A stretch of DNA of 21,295 bases from Asticcacaulis sp. UBA2476 (GTDB taxonomy: Bacteria > Pseudomonadota > Alphaproteobacteria > Caulobacterales > Caulobacteraceae): NCBI GenBank assembly GCA_002342035.1, contig DDPE01000060.1:1-21295 (forward strand), written 5' to 3'. Made by a program: the position numbers and the translations under genes. The notes under the pieces are model-generated. The model was not told the origin of the DNA. It ran no database searches and saw nothing but the letters and a program-made list of their open reading frames with translations. Of the stretch, positions 7,447 to 14,475 are shown piece after piece (position 1 is the first letter of the stretch; every line of letters starts with the position of its first letter).

Positions 7447-7512
7447 ATGTCGCTTAGACATATAGTAAACCCCTTAGTTATGAGCTTTTTTTTTCACCCG
7501 TGCCGCCCATGA
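7447..7512 (+). CDS. Candidate 21-residue upstream peptide overlapping aroK
   Basis: An ATG at 7447 opens a 21-codon frame (MSLRHIVNPLVM, then SFFFHPCRP) whose TGA (7510-7512) overlaps the aroK ATG at 7509 as ATGA. Three adjacent Phe codons come from a run of nine T at 7486-7494. No Shine-Dalgarno precedes it, but the candidate promoter would make the message nearly leaderless. Expression is unproven; it is listed because aroK also lacks a Shine-Dalgarno and could depend on coupling to this frame. Confidence 0.3.
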   Translation: MSLRHIVNPLVMSFFFHPCRP

Positions 7513-8081
7513 CCGGGCCATCCGACATAACCGATTACGTGCGTCCGCGCTTTGACCTGCCCAAGCCCCTAGTTCTGGTGGGCTTGATGGGCGTGGGTAA
7601 AACCACGGTCGGGCGGCGTCTGGCCGACCATTTCAGTCTGCCCTTTCGCGATGCCGATGAGGAAATTGAAAAGGCCGCGGGCCAGTCCATTGCCAATATT
7701 TTCTCAAGTCTGGGCGAGGCCAATTTCCGTGACGGCGAACACCGCGTTATCCTGCGCCTGATCGAAGAAGGCCCGCAGGTGCTGGCGACCGGTGGCGGGG
7801 CGTTTATGCACGCCCAGACCCGCGCGGCCTTAAAAGATAAGGCGATTGTCGTCTGGCTCAAAACCGACCTTAAGGTGCTGGCGCGTCGCGTCGCCAATAA
7901 ACCCCATCGCCCGCTGCTGAAAGATCGCGACCCGATGGACGTTCTGCGTGAGCATGAAACCAACCGCTATCCTTTTTATGCCGAAGCCCATCTGACGGTC
8001 GAAACCGGCGATCAGTCTCATGCCAGAAGCGTTGATCTGGTGCTTGAGGCTCTTAAAACCTATCTGGATACCCATAAATGA
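7509..8081 (+). CDS. aroK: Shikimate kinase
   Basis: A 190-residue P-loop kinase (three more residues if the GTG at 7500 is used) that phosphorylates shikimate at the 3-hydroxyl in aromatic amino acid synthesis. Using numbering from the GTG: Walker A GLMGVGKTTVGRR at about 28-40, the shikimate-binding DADEEIEKAAG at 51-61, the ATGGGAF motif at about 96-102, and the lid segment NKPHRPLLKDRDP near 137. The length is typical of alphaproteobacterial AroK. The ATG at 7509 is preferred because its ATGA overlap with a small upstream frame would allow coupling; no Shine-Dalgarno is visible. The stop overlaps the aroB ATG as ATGA, so the aroK-aroB-corC genes form one tightly coupled operon. Confidence 0.95.
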   Translation: MTGPSDITDYVRPRFDLPKPLVLVGLMGVGKTTVGRRLADHFSLPFRDADEEIEKAAGQSIANIFSSLGEANFRDGEHRVILRLIEEGPQVLATGGGAFMHAQTRAALKDKAIVVWLKTDLKVLARRVANKPHRPLLKDRDPMDVLREHETNRYPFYAEAHLTVETGDQSHARSVDLVLEALKTYLDTHK

Positions 8082-9201
8082 CCATTATCCCTGTCGCCGG
8101 CGGCGCGTTCACCCCCTATGACGTTTGGGTCGATACCGGTCTGGTCAGCGATGTGGTCAGCCATGTCGGGCAATATCTGAAAACCAGCGCGTGCTGATCG
8201 TCTGTGACGCCAATGTCGATGCGCTCCATGCTGATGGGGTCGTGGCGCAGTTTGAGGCGGCGGGTTTCAAGACTTTTAAAACCGTCGTGCCCGCCGGTGA
8301 ACAAACCAAGTCCTGGGAAGGGCTTGCGACGGTCACCGATGCCTTTGTGGACGCAGGCCTTGATCGCAAGGATGTGGTGATTGCGCTGGGCGGCGGGGTC
8401 ATCGGCGATCTGACCGGCTTTGCGGCCAGCATCTATATGCGCGGCATCGATTTTATCCAGATACCGACGACCGTACTGGCGCAGGTCGATTCCAGCGTCG
8501 GCGGCAAGACGGCGATTGACCATCCACGCGGTAAAAACCTGATCGGCGCCTTCCATCAGCCGCGCAAAGTCCTGTGCGATCTGGATGTGCTGTCGACCCT
8601 GCCGGCGCGTGAGATCAAGTGCGGTTATGCCGAAGTCATCAAATACGGTCTGCTGGGCGACAAGGCCTTTTTCGAATGGCTGGAGGTCAACGACCAAAAA
8701 GTTCTGTCGCTCGATATCGACGCCATCCGCCACGCCGTCGCCCGCTCGGTCGAAATGAAAGCCGAAATCGTCGCCGCTGATGAGCGCGAAGGCGGTAAGC
8801 GCGCCCTGCTCAACCTCGGCCACACCTTTGGCCATGCGCTGGAAGCCGAGGTTGGCTTTGGCGATGCCCTGCTGCACGGTGAAGCGGTGGCGATCGGCAT
8901 GGCCATGGCCTTCCGTTATTCCGCCCGTGCTGGTTTGTGTTCAAACGCCGAGTCGGATCGGGCCGTAGCCGCCATCGCCCAGTCCGGCCTGCCGACCACT
9001 CTTGCCGAAATCCGCAACGCGCCATTTGATGCTGATCGTCTGATCGAGCACATGGGCCACGACAAGAAGGCCGAAGGCGGCAAGTTAGTGTTCGTGCTGG
9101 CCCGCGCCATCGGTGAGGCGTTCGTGGCCAAGGATGTGCCCGCCGCCGATATCTATGATTTTCTGCTGACGGAGGGCGCGCTGGCCCGCCTAGACGCATG
9201 A
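8078..9201 (+). CDS. aroB: 3-dehydroquinate synthase AroB, reading frame interrupted near 8180-8183
   Basis: AroB turns DAHP into 3-dehydroquinate using NAD and a divalent metal, the second step of the shikimate pathway. The natural start is the ATG at 8078, overlapping the aroK stop. It encodes an AroB-like N-terminus ending in VSHVGQYLK, then runs into a TGA at 8195-8197. The rest (NQRVLIVCDANV onward) continues in the -1 frame to 9201 with all hallmarks: PAGEQTKS, ALGGGVIGDLTGFAA, QVDSSVGGKTAIDHPRGKN, and metal ligands in GYAEVIKYG, LNLGHTFGHALE and LLHGEAVAIGM. One extra A in the run AAAA at 8180-8183 would restore a 374-residue enzyme. An ATG at 8125 in the second frame gives 358 residues but starts with a non-AroB sequence. 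So this is a real mutation or a sequencing error. Confidence 0.9.
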
Positions 9202-10475
9202 TCGCCACCCTCCTCGTCCTCGCCCCGATTTTGGTCGGATTATTATTTGTCTCCGCGCTGTTTTCGGCGGGGGAAACCTCCATGACGGCCGCCTCACGCG
9301 GGCGGATGCACCAGCTTGAGCGCGACGGCGATAAGGCGGCCAAACGGGTCAACCGCCTGCTGGCCGATCAGGAAAAGATGATCGGCGCCATATTGCTGGG
9401 CAATAACCTGATCAATATTGGGGCTTCGGCGCTGACGACCTCGGTGCTGGCGGCCATGTTCCCCGGCGCCATGGGCATTGCCATCTCCACCGGCGTCATG
9501 ACCGTGCTAATTCTGGTGTTCGGGGAAGTCCTGCCCAAGACCCTGGCGATCACCAAGCCCGATGATGTGGCGCGCGGTATGTCGCGGATGGTTTTGTGGG
9601 CCGTCTACATTTTCGGCCCCGTCGTGCAGGCCGTGCAGTGGTTTGTGCGCAAAACCCTGAAACTGTTCGGTGTTAACATGTCGATGGAAACCGACGTTCT
9701 GGCCGCCCATCAGGAAATTCGCGGGGCCATCGAATATCACCACGACGAAGGCTCAGTCGAAAAGCGCGACCGCAACATGTTCCGCGGCGTGCTTGACCTG
9801 TCTGAGCTGGATGTCAGCCAGATCATGGTTCACCGCAAGCAGATATTCATGATTGACGCGGACCTTGGCATCGAGCGCATCATCGATGAGGCGCTCAAAA
9901 TCGGCCATACCCGCATCCCGCTCTATCGCGACCATCAGGAAAACATCGTCGGCGTCCTCCATGCCCGCGACCTGTTTGCGGCCATCACCAAGGCCAGAGG
10001 CGATGTCTTGAGCCTCGATATCGACGCCATCACCCGTGAGCCGTGGTTCATTCCCGACACCACCAACCTCAAAAGCCAGTTGAATGCTTTCTTGAAGCAA
10101 AAGCAGCACTTTGCGCTGGTGGTCGATGAGTACGGCGCACTGCAAGGCATGGTGACGCTGGAGGACATACTAGAGGAAATCGTCGGCGATATCGAAGACG
10201 AACACGACACGGCCCAGACCGGCATCCGTAAGCAGGCTGACGGGTCGCTTATTGTTGACGGCGATGTGCCTATCCGCGACCTGAACCGCTTTATGGACTG
10301 GGATTTACCCGATGATGATGCGGTGACGATTGCTGGCCTTGTGATCTATGAGGCCCGCACCATCCCTCAACCCGGTCAGACCTTCATCTTTTTTGACCGC
10401 AAGTTCCAGATCCTGCGTCGCCAACGCAACCAGATCACGGCGCTAAAAATCACCCCGATCGTGATCGAAGATTGA
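9198..10475 (+). CDS. HlyC/CorC-type (CNNM domain + CBS) membrane protein
   Basis: A 425-residue protein. Residues 1 to about 185 are a DUF21/CNNM transmembrane domain with the SALFSAGETSMTAASRGRM signature and helices near 5-25, 62-85, 92-112 and 128-150. Two CBS domains follow (about 205-265 and 270-327; VVDEYGALQGMVTLEDILEEIVGDI closes the pair), then a C-terminal CorC_HlyC domain (about 340-425). Relatives are linked to magnesium/cobalt efflux (CorB/CorC) and are often called hemolysins, but the substrate cannot be read from sequence. It overlaps the aroB stop by ATGA, so it is translated with the aro genes; the same aroK-aroB-CBS protein order is seen in other alphaproteobacteria. Confidence 0.92.
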   Translation: MIATLLVLAPILVGLLFVSALFSAGETSMTAASRGRMHQLERDGDKAAKRVNRLLADQEKMIGAILLGNNLINIGASALTTSVLAAMFPGAMGIAISTGVMTVLILVFGEVLPKTLAITKPDDVARGMSRMVLWAVYIFGPVVQAVQWFVRKTLKLFGVNMSMETDVLAAHQEIRGAIEYHHDEGSVEKRDRNMFRGVLDLSELDVSQIMVHRKQIFMIDADLGIERIIDEALKIGHTRIPLYRDHQENIVGVLHARDLFAAITKARGDVLSLDIDAITREPWFIPDTTNLKSQLNAFLKQKQHFALVVDEYGALQGMVTLEDILEEIVGDIEDEHDTAQTGIRKQADGSLIVDGDVPIRDLNRFMDWDLPDDDAVTIAGLVIYEARTIPQPGQTFIFFDRKFQILRRQRNQITALKITPIVIED

Positions 10476-10483
10476 TCCTTATA

Positions 10484-10512
10484 CCTCCCTGAACGCTCTG
10501 CGTTCGGGGAGG
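10484..10512 (+). terminator. Hairpin after the aroK-aroB-CBS protein operon
   Basis: CCTCCCTGAACG (10484-10495) pairs with CGTTCGGGGAGG (10501-10512) with a single G-U wobble and a five-base loop. It begins nine bases after the CBS protein stop. No U-tract follows, so it may be a mobile palindrome (REP-like) used as an mRNA end rather than a classic intrinsic terminator. It also lies just downstream of the minus-strand gene at 10539. Confidence 0.55.
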
Positions 10513-10538
10513 GGGACCGGTGCCGCGAACCGCGACAT

Positions 10539-11060
10539 TCAGCGCAATGGAATAGCATTTTCCGCACGATACTGGCGTAGCTGGTATATGTCGTCCCGAA
10601 TATAGGCTTCCCAATCGGGAATAGTTGCCCAACCATAATCCGTATTAAAATAGCCTCTGGTTATATGGGCGTAAGCCGCAATAGTATCATAACTGAATAA
10701 CAGATGATCGTGATCACAATTGTCGGGATAGTCCCGTAATTCCCAAGACGCCGCTTCATCCATAACGGCGTCCATAAATTCCGGCATCCACCAGCCCTGA
10801 TAACAGTATGTCTCACCGACTACAGGACATTTTTGATCATAGAGATCGAAACGCTCAAAGGTTACATTTCGCCCGCTGCGGGCCACAAGGCGATGCAACT
10901 CCGCGACTGAAGCGCGGTTATTTTCATTCACATATAAGTTGCCGGGTGCCAGCGGAGCCGGAAACGGATCGGCTAAATCATCCCAATTCATCTCACACTT
11001 GATGAGAATGCCCTCTTTCGTGGATTGAATATCCAGAACCGTTACCTTGTGTTCCGTCAT
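10539..11060 (-). CDS. Uncharacterised acidic protein downstream of degP
   Basis: A 173-residue protein I do not recognise. The start chosen is the ATG at 11060, five bases after the degP stop (TAAAGAACATG), which avoids the 58-base overlap of the longer form starting at 11123. No signal peptide or membrane helix is visible. It is rich in Asp, Glu, Tyr and Trp, particularly in the C-terminal half (QGWWMPEFMDAVMDEA, GWATIPDWEAYI), and carries several Cys and His in no clear metal motif. It is less GC-rich than the protease gene and uses A/T-ending codons more, suggesting later acquisition. It is probably made from the degP message. Small orphan acidic proteins of this type can be immunity or inhibitor proteins, but nothing here proves that. 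Confidence 0.7.
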   Translation of the reverse strand: MTEHKVTVLDIQSTKEGILIKCEMNWDDLADPFPAPLAPGNLYVNENNRASVAELHRLVARSGRNVTFERFDLYDQKCPVVGETYCYQGWWMPEFMDAVMDEAASWELRDYPDNCDHDHLLFSYDTIAAYAHITRGYFNTDYGWATIPDWEAYIRDDIYQLRQYRAENAIPLR

Positions 11061-11065
11061 GTTCT

Positions 11066-12520
11066 TTATGATCTGAATTGGGCAGTCATAGTCTGCCCTT
11101 GGCGAACTATGCTGATTTTCCACACCGCCGGTCGGGTGCTTAAAATCTGCTCTAACTGCGCTGCCGATGTGATCGGCGTACCGTTGACGTCCTTAATGAT
11201 ATCACCGGGGCGGAAACCGGCACGAGCCGCATAGGCACGGTTCGATTCAATCCCGTACACCAGCACGCCACGCGGGGCCGCAAAGATATCGATGCCCGCT
11301 TCTTCGGCCACAGCGGGCGACATATTGACGACCTTGGCCCCCAGCAGCGGGGTATTGGCCTTGATCAGACGCTCATCCTTGGCCGGTGTGGCGATGGGCG
11401 GTTGCACCTTGACCTTAACCGCTTGAGGTTTACCGTCACGGATAATGCCCAGTTGCGCCGTCTCACCGGGGTTGCGCACGCTCATCCGATAGGCGATGGC
11501 GCGGGCATCATTGACCGCCTGGCCATCGACAGCGGTGATGACATCGCCGGTGCGCAAGCCCGCCTGATCGGCGGGACTGCCCTTATAGATATCGCTGACC
11601 AGCACCCCTTCGGGGCGCGGAAGGTTCATGGAACGGGCAATGTCTGAGGTTACCGCATCGCCCTTGGCCCCCAGCCACGGCCGCACCAGCGTGGACTTAC
11701 CGCCGAGTGCCGTATCGACTACCCGGCGCACCATAGCCGAAGGGATGGCAAACCCAACCCCCGCCGAAGAGCCTGAGCGTGACAGGATAAAGCTGTTGAT
11801 GCCGATCAGATCGCCGTCCATATCGACTAACGCCCCGCCGGAATTGCCGGGGTTAATGGCGGCGTCGGTTTGAATGAACGCCCCCTCGCCCGGCCCGACA
11901 TCGGTGCGATCAAGGGCCGAGATAATACCGTTGGTTACGGTCTGACCGACCCCAAACGGATTGCCAATCGCCAGCACCAGATCACCGACCTCAAGGTCGC
12001 GTCCGTCATCGAGATTGAGCGTTGTGAACTTTTCGCCGCTTGTCTCAAGCTGAAGCACAGCCAGATCGGTACGTTCATCGGCGAGCAGCAGCTTGGCCGG
12101 GAACTCACGCCGGTCATTGAGCACGACCATGAACTCCTGCCCGCCCTGAACGACATGGTTATTGGTCACGACCACGCCGTCCCCGCGCACGATCACGCCG
12201 GAGCCCAGGGACTGCTCGACCTGCGGACGCGGATTGACGCCGCCGAACATCTGCCAGAACGGATCGACCTGACGACGGGTGACGCGCTTGGCATAGACAT
12301 TGACGACGGCCGGCGCCGTATCGCGCACAACCGGCGCAAAGGACGACTTCATGCCGATGGCGCTATCGGGCACTTTACGGTTGGGTGTGCCGAGCGGTTG
12401 CTGATGAAACCCCGAACCCTCGTAATTATCCTGCGGTTCGGTCTGGCCGGAGCAGGCGCTCATCAAACCGGCCATAGTCAGGGCGATAATGGAGGCAGCT
12501 TTGCGTAAGGATGTCGTCAT
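11066..12520 (-). CDS. degP: Do-family (DegP/HtrA) serine protease with two PDZ domains, probable lipoprotein
   Basis: A 484-residue envelope protease/chaperone that degrades misfolded periplasmic proteins. The N-terminus has a basic stretch and hydrophobic core ending in GLMSAC, with C23 as a possible lipidation site (M rather than L at -3 makes this uncertain). The trypsin-like domain (about 60-275) has the triad H122 (TNNHVVQG), D152 (DERTDLAVLQLE) and S227 (DAAINPGNSGGALVD). PDZ1 (about 280-370, SPADQAGLRTGDVITAVDG) and PDZ2 (about 390-475, AYAARAGFRPGDIIKDVNG) follow. Paralogues DegQ/DegS are alternatives; two PDZ domains exclude DegS. In alphaproteobacteria a Do protease gene often sits just after rplQ, as here with two genes in between. 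Confidence 0.93.
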   Translation of the reverse strand: MTTSLRKAASIIALTMAGLMSACSGQTEPQDNYEGSGFHQQPLGTPNRKVPDSAIGMKSSFAPVVRDTAPAVVNVYAKRVTRRQVDPFWQMFGGVNPRPQVEQSLGSGVIVRGDGVVVTNNHVVQGGQEFMVVLNDRREFPAKLLLADERTDLAVLQLETSGEKFTTLNLDDGRDLEVGDLVLAIGNPFGVGQTVTNGIISALDRTDVGPGEGAFIQTDAAINPGNSGGALVDMDGDLIGINSFILSRSGSSAGVGFAIPSAMVRRVVDTALGGKSTLVRPWLGAKGDAVTSDIARSMNLPRPEGVLVSDIYKGSPADQAGLRTGDVITAVDGQAVNDARAIAYRMSVRNPGETAQLGIIRDGKPQAVKVKVQPPIATPAKDERLIKANTPLLGAKVVNMSPAVAEEAGIDIFAAPRGVLVYGIESNRAYAARAGFRPGDIIKDVNGTPITSAAQLEQILSTRPAVWKISIVRQGQTMTAQFRS

Positions 12521-12575
12521 GGGTTAGGTCAGGCTCACAAAAGGAATAGTCATCCAATTATGTAGAGGTCTTTGC

Positions 12576-12600
12576 GGCGCTATCAAGGCCGGATAGCGCC
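12576..12600 (-). terminator. Hairpin between the ENPP-type gene and degP
   Basis: GGCGCTATC (12576-12584) pairs perfectly with GATAGCGCC (12592-12600) around a seven-base loop, 17 bases after the phosphodiesterase stop. No U-tract follows on the minus strand, so termination may be partial. The motif AAGGCCGGA occurs twice (12585 region and 12605 region). Confidence 0.45.
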
Positions 12601-12616
12601 TGAAAAAGGCCGGACC

Positions 12617-13870
12617 TTAGTGTTTTAACGCGGGCCTGAACGGTCGCGTCGTGCCGTCATAGGGTTCGGGCTTGAGGTCAAGCAATGCCATGATCAGGCC
12701 ATAGACATCGACATTATCAAAAGTATTCAAACGCACACCGGATTTAAACGCCGGTCCGCTGGCGATAAACACCGCCTGCATGTGCGGATCATAGGGGTCA
12801 TAGCCGTGGCTGCCGCCTTCTGGTTTGGGCATCCAGTTATCGCGGGAGGGGGCCACAATATAGCCCCCGACATCCGCCATACAGACGATCTTGCGCACGC
12901 GGATATGTTTCCCGAAATGATAGCGCGCCGGTATTTTGCCTTTCGGCCAGCAGGTCATGTGCGCAGGTTTGTTGCGGATCAGAATCCGGTTCACCTCAGC
13001 CTCATGACCGGGCTTCGGATCAAGCATCACCACCTGCCCGCCCGCCACCAGATCATAGCTGTCATTCGGTAGTATATCGGCGATGCGGACAAAGGTTTCA
13101 GGCTGGTGCTTAGCCATGCCGTGATCCGACACAATCACGATATTGGCGGTGATGCCTCTCGATTTCAGCCCGTCGATAAGCTGACCTACCGATTGATCGA
13201 CATCGGCCAGAGCGGCATTAACTTCGGGGCTGTCGGGGCCGTAATCATGGCCCTCATGATCGACGCTCGAATAATAAAGGCTAATCGCATCAGGCCGTTC
13301 AGCGACCGGCATATCCAGCCAGTTGAGCACCTGCGCCACGCGCGTCGGATGCGGCATCTCCTCATCATAGGTCATCCAGTACGTCGGGCGCACGCCGTGG
13401 ATATCGGCCTCAGAGCCGGGCCAGAACATAGCCGCGACCTTAAGGCCGCGCGCCTGCGCGCTCACCCAGAACGGTTTGCCATCATCCCACCAGAAGCGAT
13501 CAATGACCGCCTCACGATTAGCAAGCCTGAAACGCTCATCAGGGCGACGCGGATCGCGCATGGTGTTGCCGATAATGCCATGATGATCAGGCCGCAGGCC
13601 GGTGACCAGCGTGTAGTGATTGGGAAAGGTCAGGCTGGGGAAACTGGGGCGCATGGCCGCACGCGCGCCACTATCGGCTAAGGCCTTGAGGTTGGGGGTG
13701 ATGCCACGGTCCAGATAGTCGGCCCGGAAGCCATCAATTGAAATCAGGATCAGCGGGGCTGGTTTTTCAATGACCGCCTCAACGGTTGCCACCAGCGCCT
13801 GCGGTTTGGAGACGCACGCCCCCAGGCCCATCATGATCAGAGCGATGGCCCCCAAAATCTGTTTACGCAT
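12617..13870 (-). CDS. ENPP-type (type I) phosphodiesterase/nucleotide pyrophosphatase, probable lipoprotein
   Basis: A 417-residue member of the alkaline phosphatase superfamily. The signal peptide ends in the lipobox LGAC (C19), so it is probably anchored to a membrane facing the periplasm. The metal site begins with ILISIDGFRADYL (D46); the nucleophile should be T81 in SLTFPNHYTLVTG; further metal ligands are in VDHEGHDYGPDSP, SDHGM and GGSHGYDP. The EXGXDXHGP-like HHGIIGN segment is typical of the ENPP group. Such enzymes cleave phosphodiester or pyrophosphate bonds in nucleotides or phospholipids; the substrate is unknown. Length matches bacterial ENPP homologues. It lies 96 bases upstream of degP on the same strand, with a hairpin between. 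Confidence 0.9.
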   Translation of the reverse strand: MRKQILGAIALIMMGLGACVSKPQALVATVEAVIEKPAPLILISIDGFRADYLDRGITPNLKALADSGARAAMRPSFPSLTFPNHYTLVTGLRPDHHGIIGNTMRDPRRPDERFRLANREAVIDRFWWDDGKPFWVSAQARGLKVAAMFWPGSEADIHGVRPTYWMTYDEEMPHPTRVAQVLNWLDMPVAERPDAISLYYSSVDHEGHDYGPDSPEVNAALADVDQSVGQLIDGLKSRGITANIVIVSDHGMAKHQPETFVRIADILPNDSYDLVAGGQVVMLDPKPGHEAEVNRILIRNKPAHMTCWPKGKIPARYHFGKHIRVRKIVCMADVGGYIVAPSRDNWMPKPEGGSHGYDPYDPHMQAVFIASGPAFKSGVRLNTFDNVDVYGLIMALLDLKPEPYDGTTRPFRPALKH

Positions 13871-13957
13871 AAAGCACCCGGCTTAACCCAACGATCACAA
13901 CAGACTACATAAAAGATACGTCAGAGCGGTGACAAGGGGCAGACGGCCGCGGGCCGC

Positions 13958-13988
13958 AAAAAAGCCCCCGCAACAGCAGGGGCTTTTG
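13958..13988 (-). terminator. Intrinsic terminator of the 52-codon gene
   Basis: On the minus strand AAAAGCCCC pairs with GGGGCTTTT around a ten-base loop and is followed by further T residues, a textbook rho-independent terminator, 20 bases after the small gene's stop. The symmetry would let it work weakly in the other direction. Confidence 0.85.
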
Positions 13989-14007
13989 ATATGTCTATCG
14001 TGCTGGC

Positions 14008-14166
14008 TTAGTCGCAGGTGCGGATGCGATCCAGTACATCCATGCCGGACGCGTCGCTGAACGCGGGTTCATCATGCCCGAAAAGGGTCTCACTCAGCAG
14101 CGCTTCCGAAAGGATCGGCGCGCCTGTAGCAGGGGTGTACGCATGGCTTTGTACGTCATTGGACAT
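14008..14166 (-). CDS. Small protein of 52 residues, function unknown
   Basis: The ATG at 14166 is preceded by a perfect Shine-Dalgarno AGGAGG with a six-base gap, the strongest in the window, and the stop is followed closely by an intrinsic terminator. This makes it a real, probably well-expressed monocistronic gene. The product begins MSNDVQSHAYTPATGAP, is acidic in the middle and ends in DRIRTCD with a lone Cys two residues from the end. There is no membrane helix or obvious signal peptide. I do not recognise the family. A short leader-like N-terminus with a terminal Cys invites comparison with modified-peptide precursors, but no modification enzyme gene is nearby. The frame is open 21 codons further upstream, without a better start. 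Confidence 0.7.
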   Translation of the reverse strand: MSNDVQSHAYTPATGAPILSEALLSETLFGHDEPAFSDASGMDVLDRIRTCD

Positions 14167-14199
14167 AGCAACCTCCTGAATATGGGTGATGTAAGGTAG

Positions 14200-14381
14200 A
14201 AGACCTGACCCCGTGGTCTTAATCTTCACCTGAAGCGTAGGGTATAAACCGCGTCAGGGAAAGTCACAGTCCTTATGCGGATGATCACAGACGCGTTAAC
14301 TAAGCAGTAATAAATAATTATGTGATAAATATCACGCGCCGCACACCGGCGAATGCCTGCCGCATAAGGCATTAGGTGTGC
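14200..14381 (-). promoter_or_regulatory. Candidate structured leader or small RNA upstream of the 52-codon gene
   Basis: Several complementary segments lie between the rplQ terminator and the small gene. A hairpin at 14341-14381 pairs GCACACC with GGTGTGC and AATGCC with GGCATT. Its loop strand CCGCATAAGG (14360-14369) is complementary to CCTTATGCGG at 14271-14280, allowing a pseudoknot or a switch. CGCGTC (14250-14255) can pair with GACGCG (14290-14295). A last stem pairs AAGACC (14200-14205) with GGTCTT (14215-14220). No known riboswitch class is recognised. Confidence 0.4.
14322..14335. promoter_or_regulatory. FNR/FixK-like palindrome
   Basis: GTGATAAATATCAC is a GTGAT-N4-ATCAC dyad, close to the FNR/FixK family consensus TTGAT-N4-ATCAA. 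It lies about 155 bases upstream of the 52-codon gene. The first base of each half-site differs from consensus and no matching promoter is clear. Confidence 0.3.
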
Positions 14382-14413
14382 CCCCGTCCGATTTTTACGC
14401 ACCCGCAAACATA

Positions 14414-14447
14414 AAAAAGGCTCCCCGCCATAACGGGAAGCCTTTTT
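14414..14447 (-). terminator. Intrinsic terminator after rplQ (end of the alpha operon)
   Basis: AAAAAGGCT (14414-14422) pairs with AGCCTTTTT (14439-14447) and CCCG with CGGG inside, with one mismatch. On the minus strand it ends in a run of T, 28 bases after the rplQ stop. Confidence 0.85.
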
Positions 14448-14475
14448 AGGTAATCTGCATCGGCAGAAGTGGCTT

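Noticed and set aside
7302..7448. 49-codon N-terminal extension of XerD through the palindrome
   Set aside because: XerD of normal length starts at 7301 with GGGAG ahead; the extension matches nothing and crosses the regulatory spacer.
8125..8181. ATG at 8125 as the true aroB start
   Set aside because: The first residues (MGRYRSGQRCGQ) are a shifted-frame reading of the real AroB N-terminus encoded from 8078; kept only as what a gene finder would call.
8177..8190. Programmed -1 frameshift in aroB
   Set aside because: The site CTG AAA ACC does not fit X-XXY-YYZ, and no stem-loop is evident after it; a single missing A explains it more simply.
11870..12508. 212-codon plus-strand frame antisense to degP
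   Set aside because: Shadow of the protease gene; no family resemblance.
14008..14166. Lasso-peptide precursor
   Set aside because: No penultimate Thr before a Gly/Ala core start followed by Asp/Glu at ring position 7-9, and no B/C maturation genes nearby.
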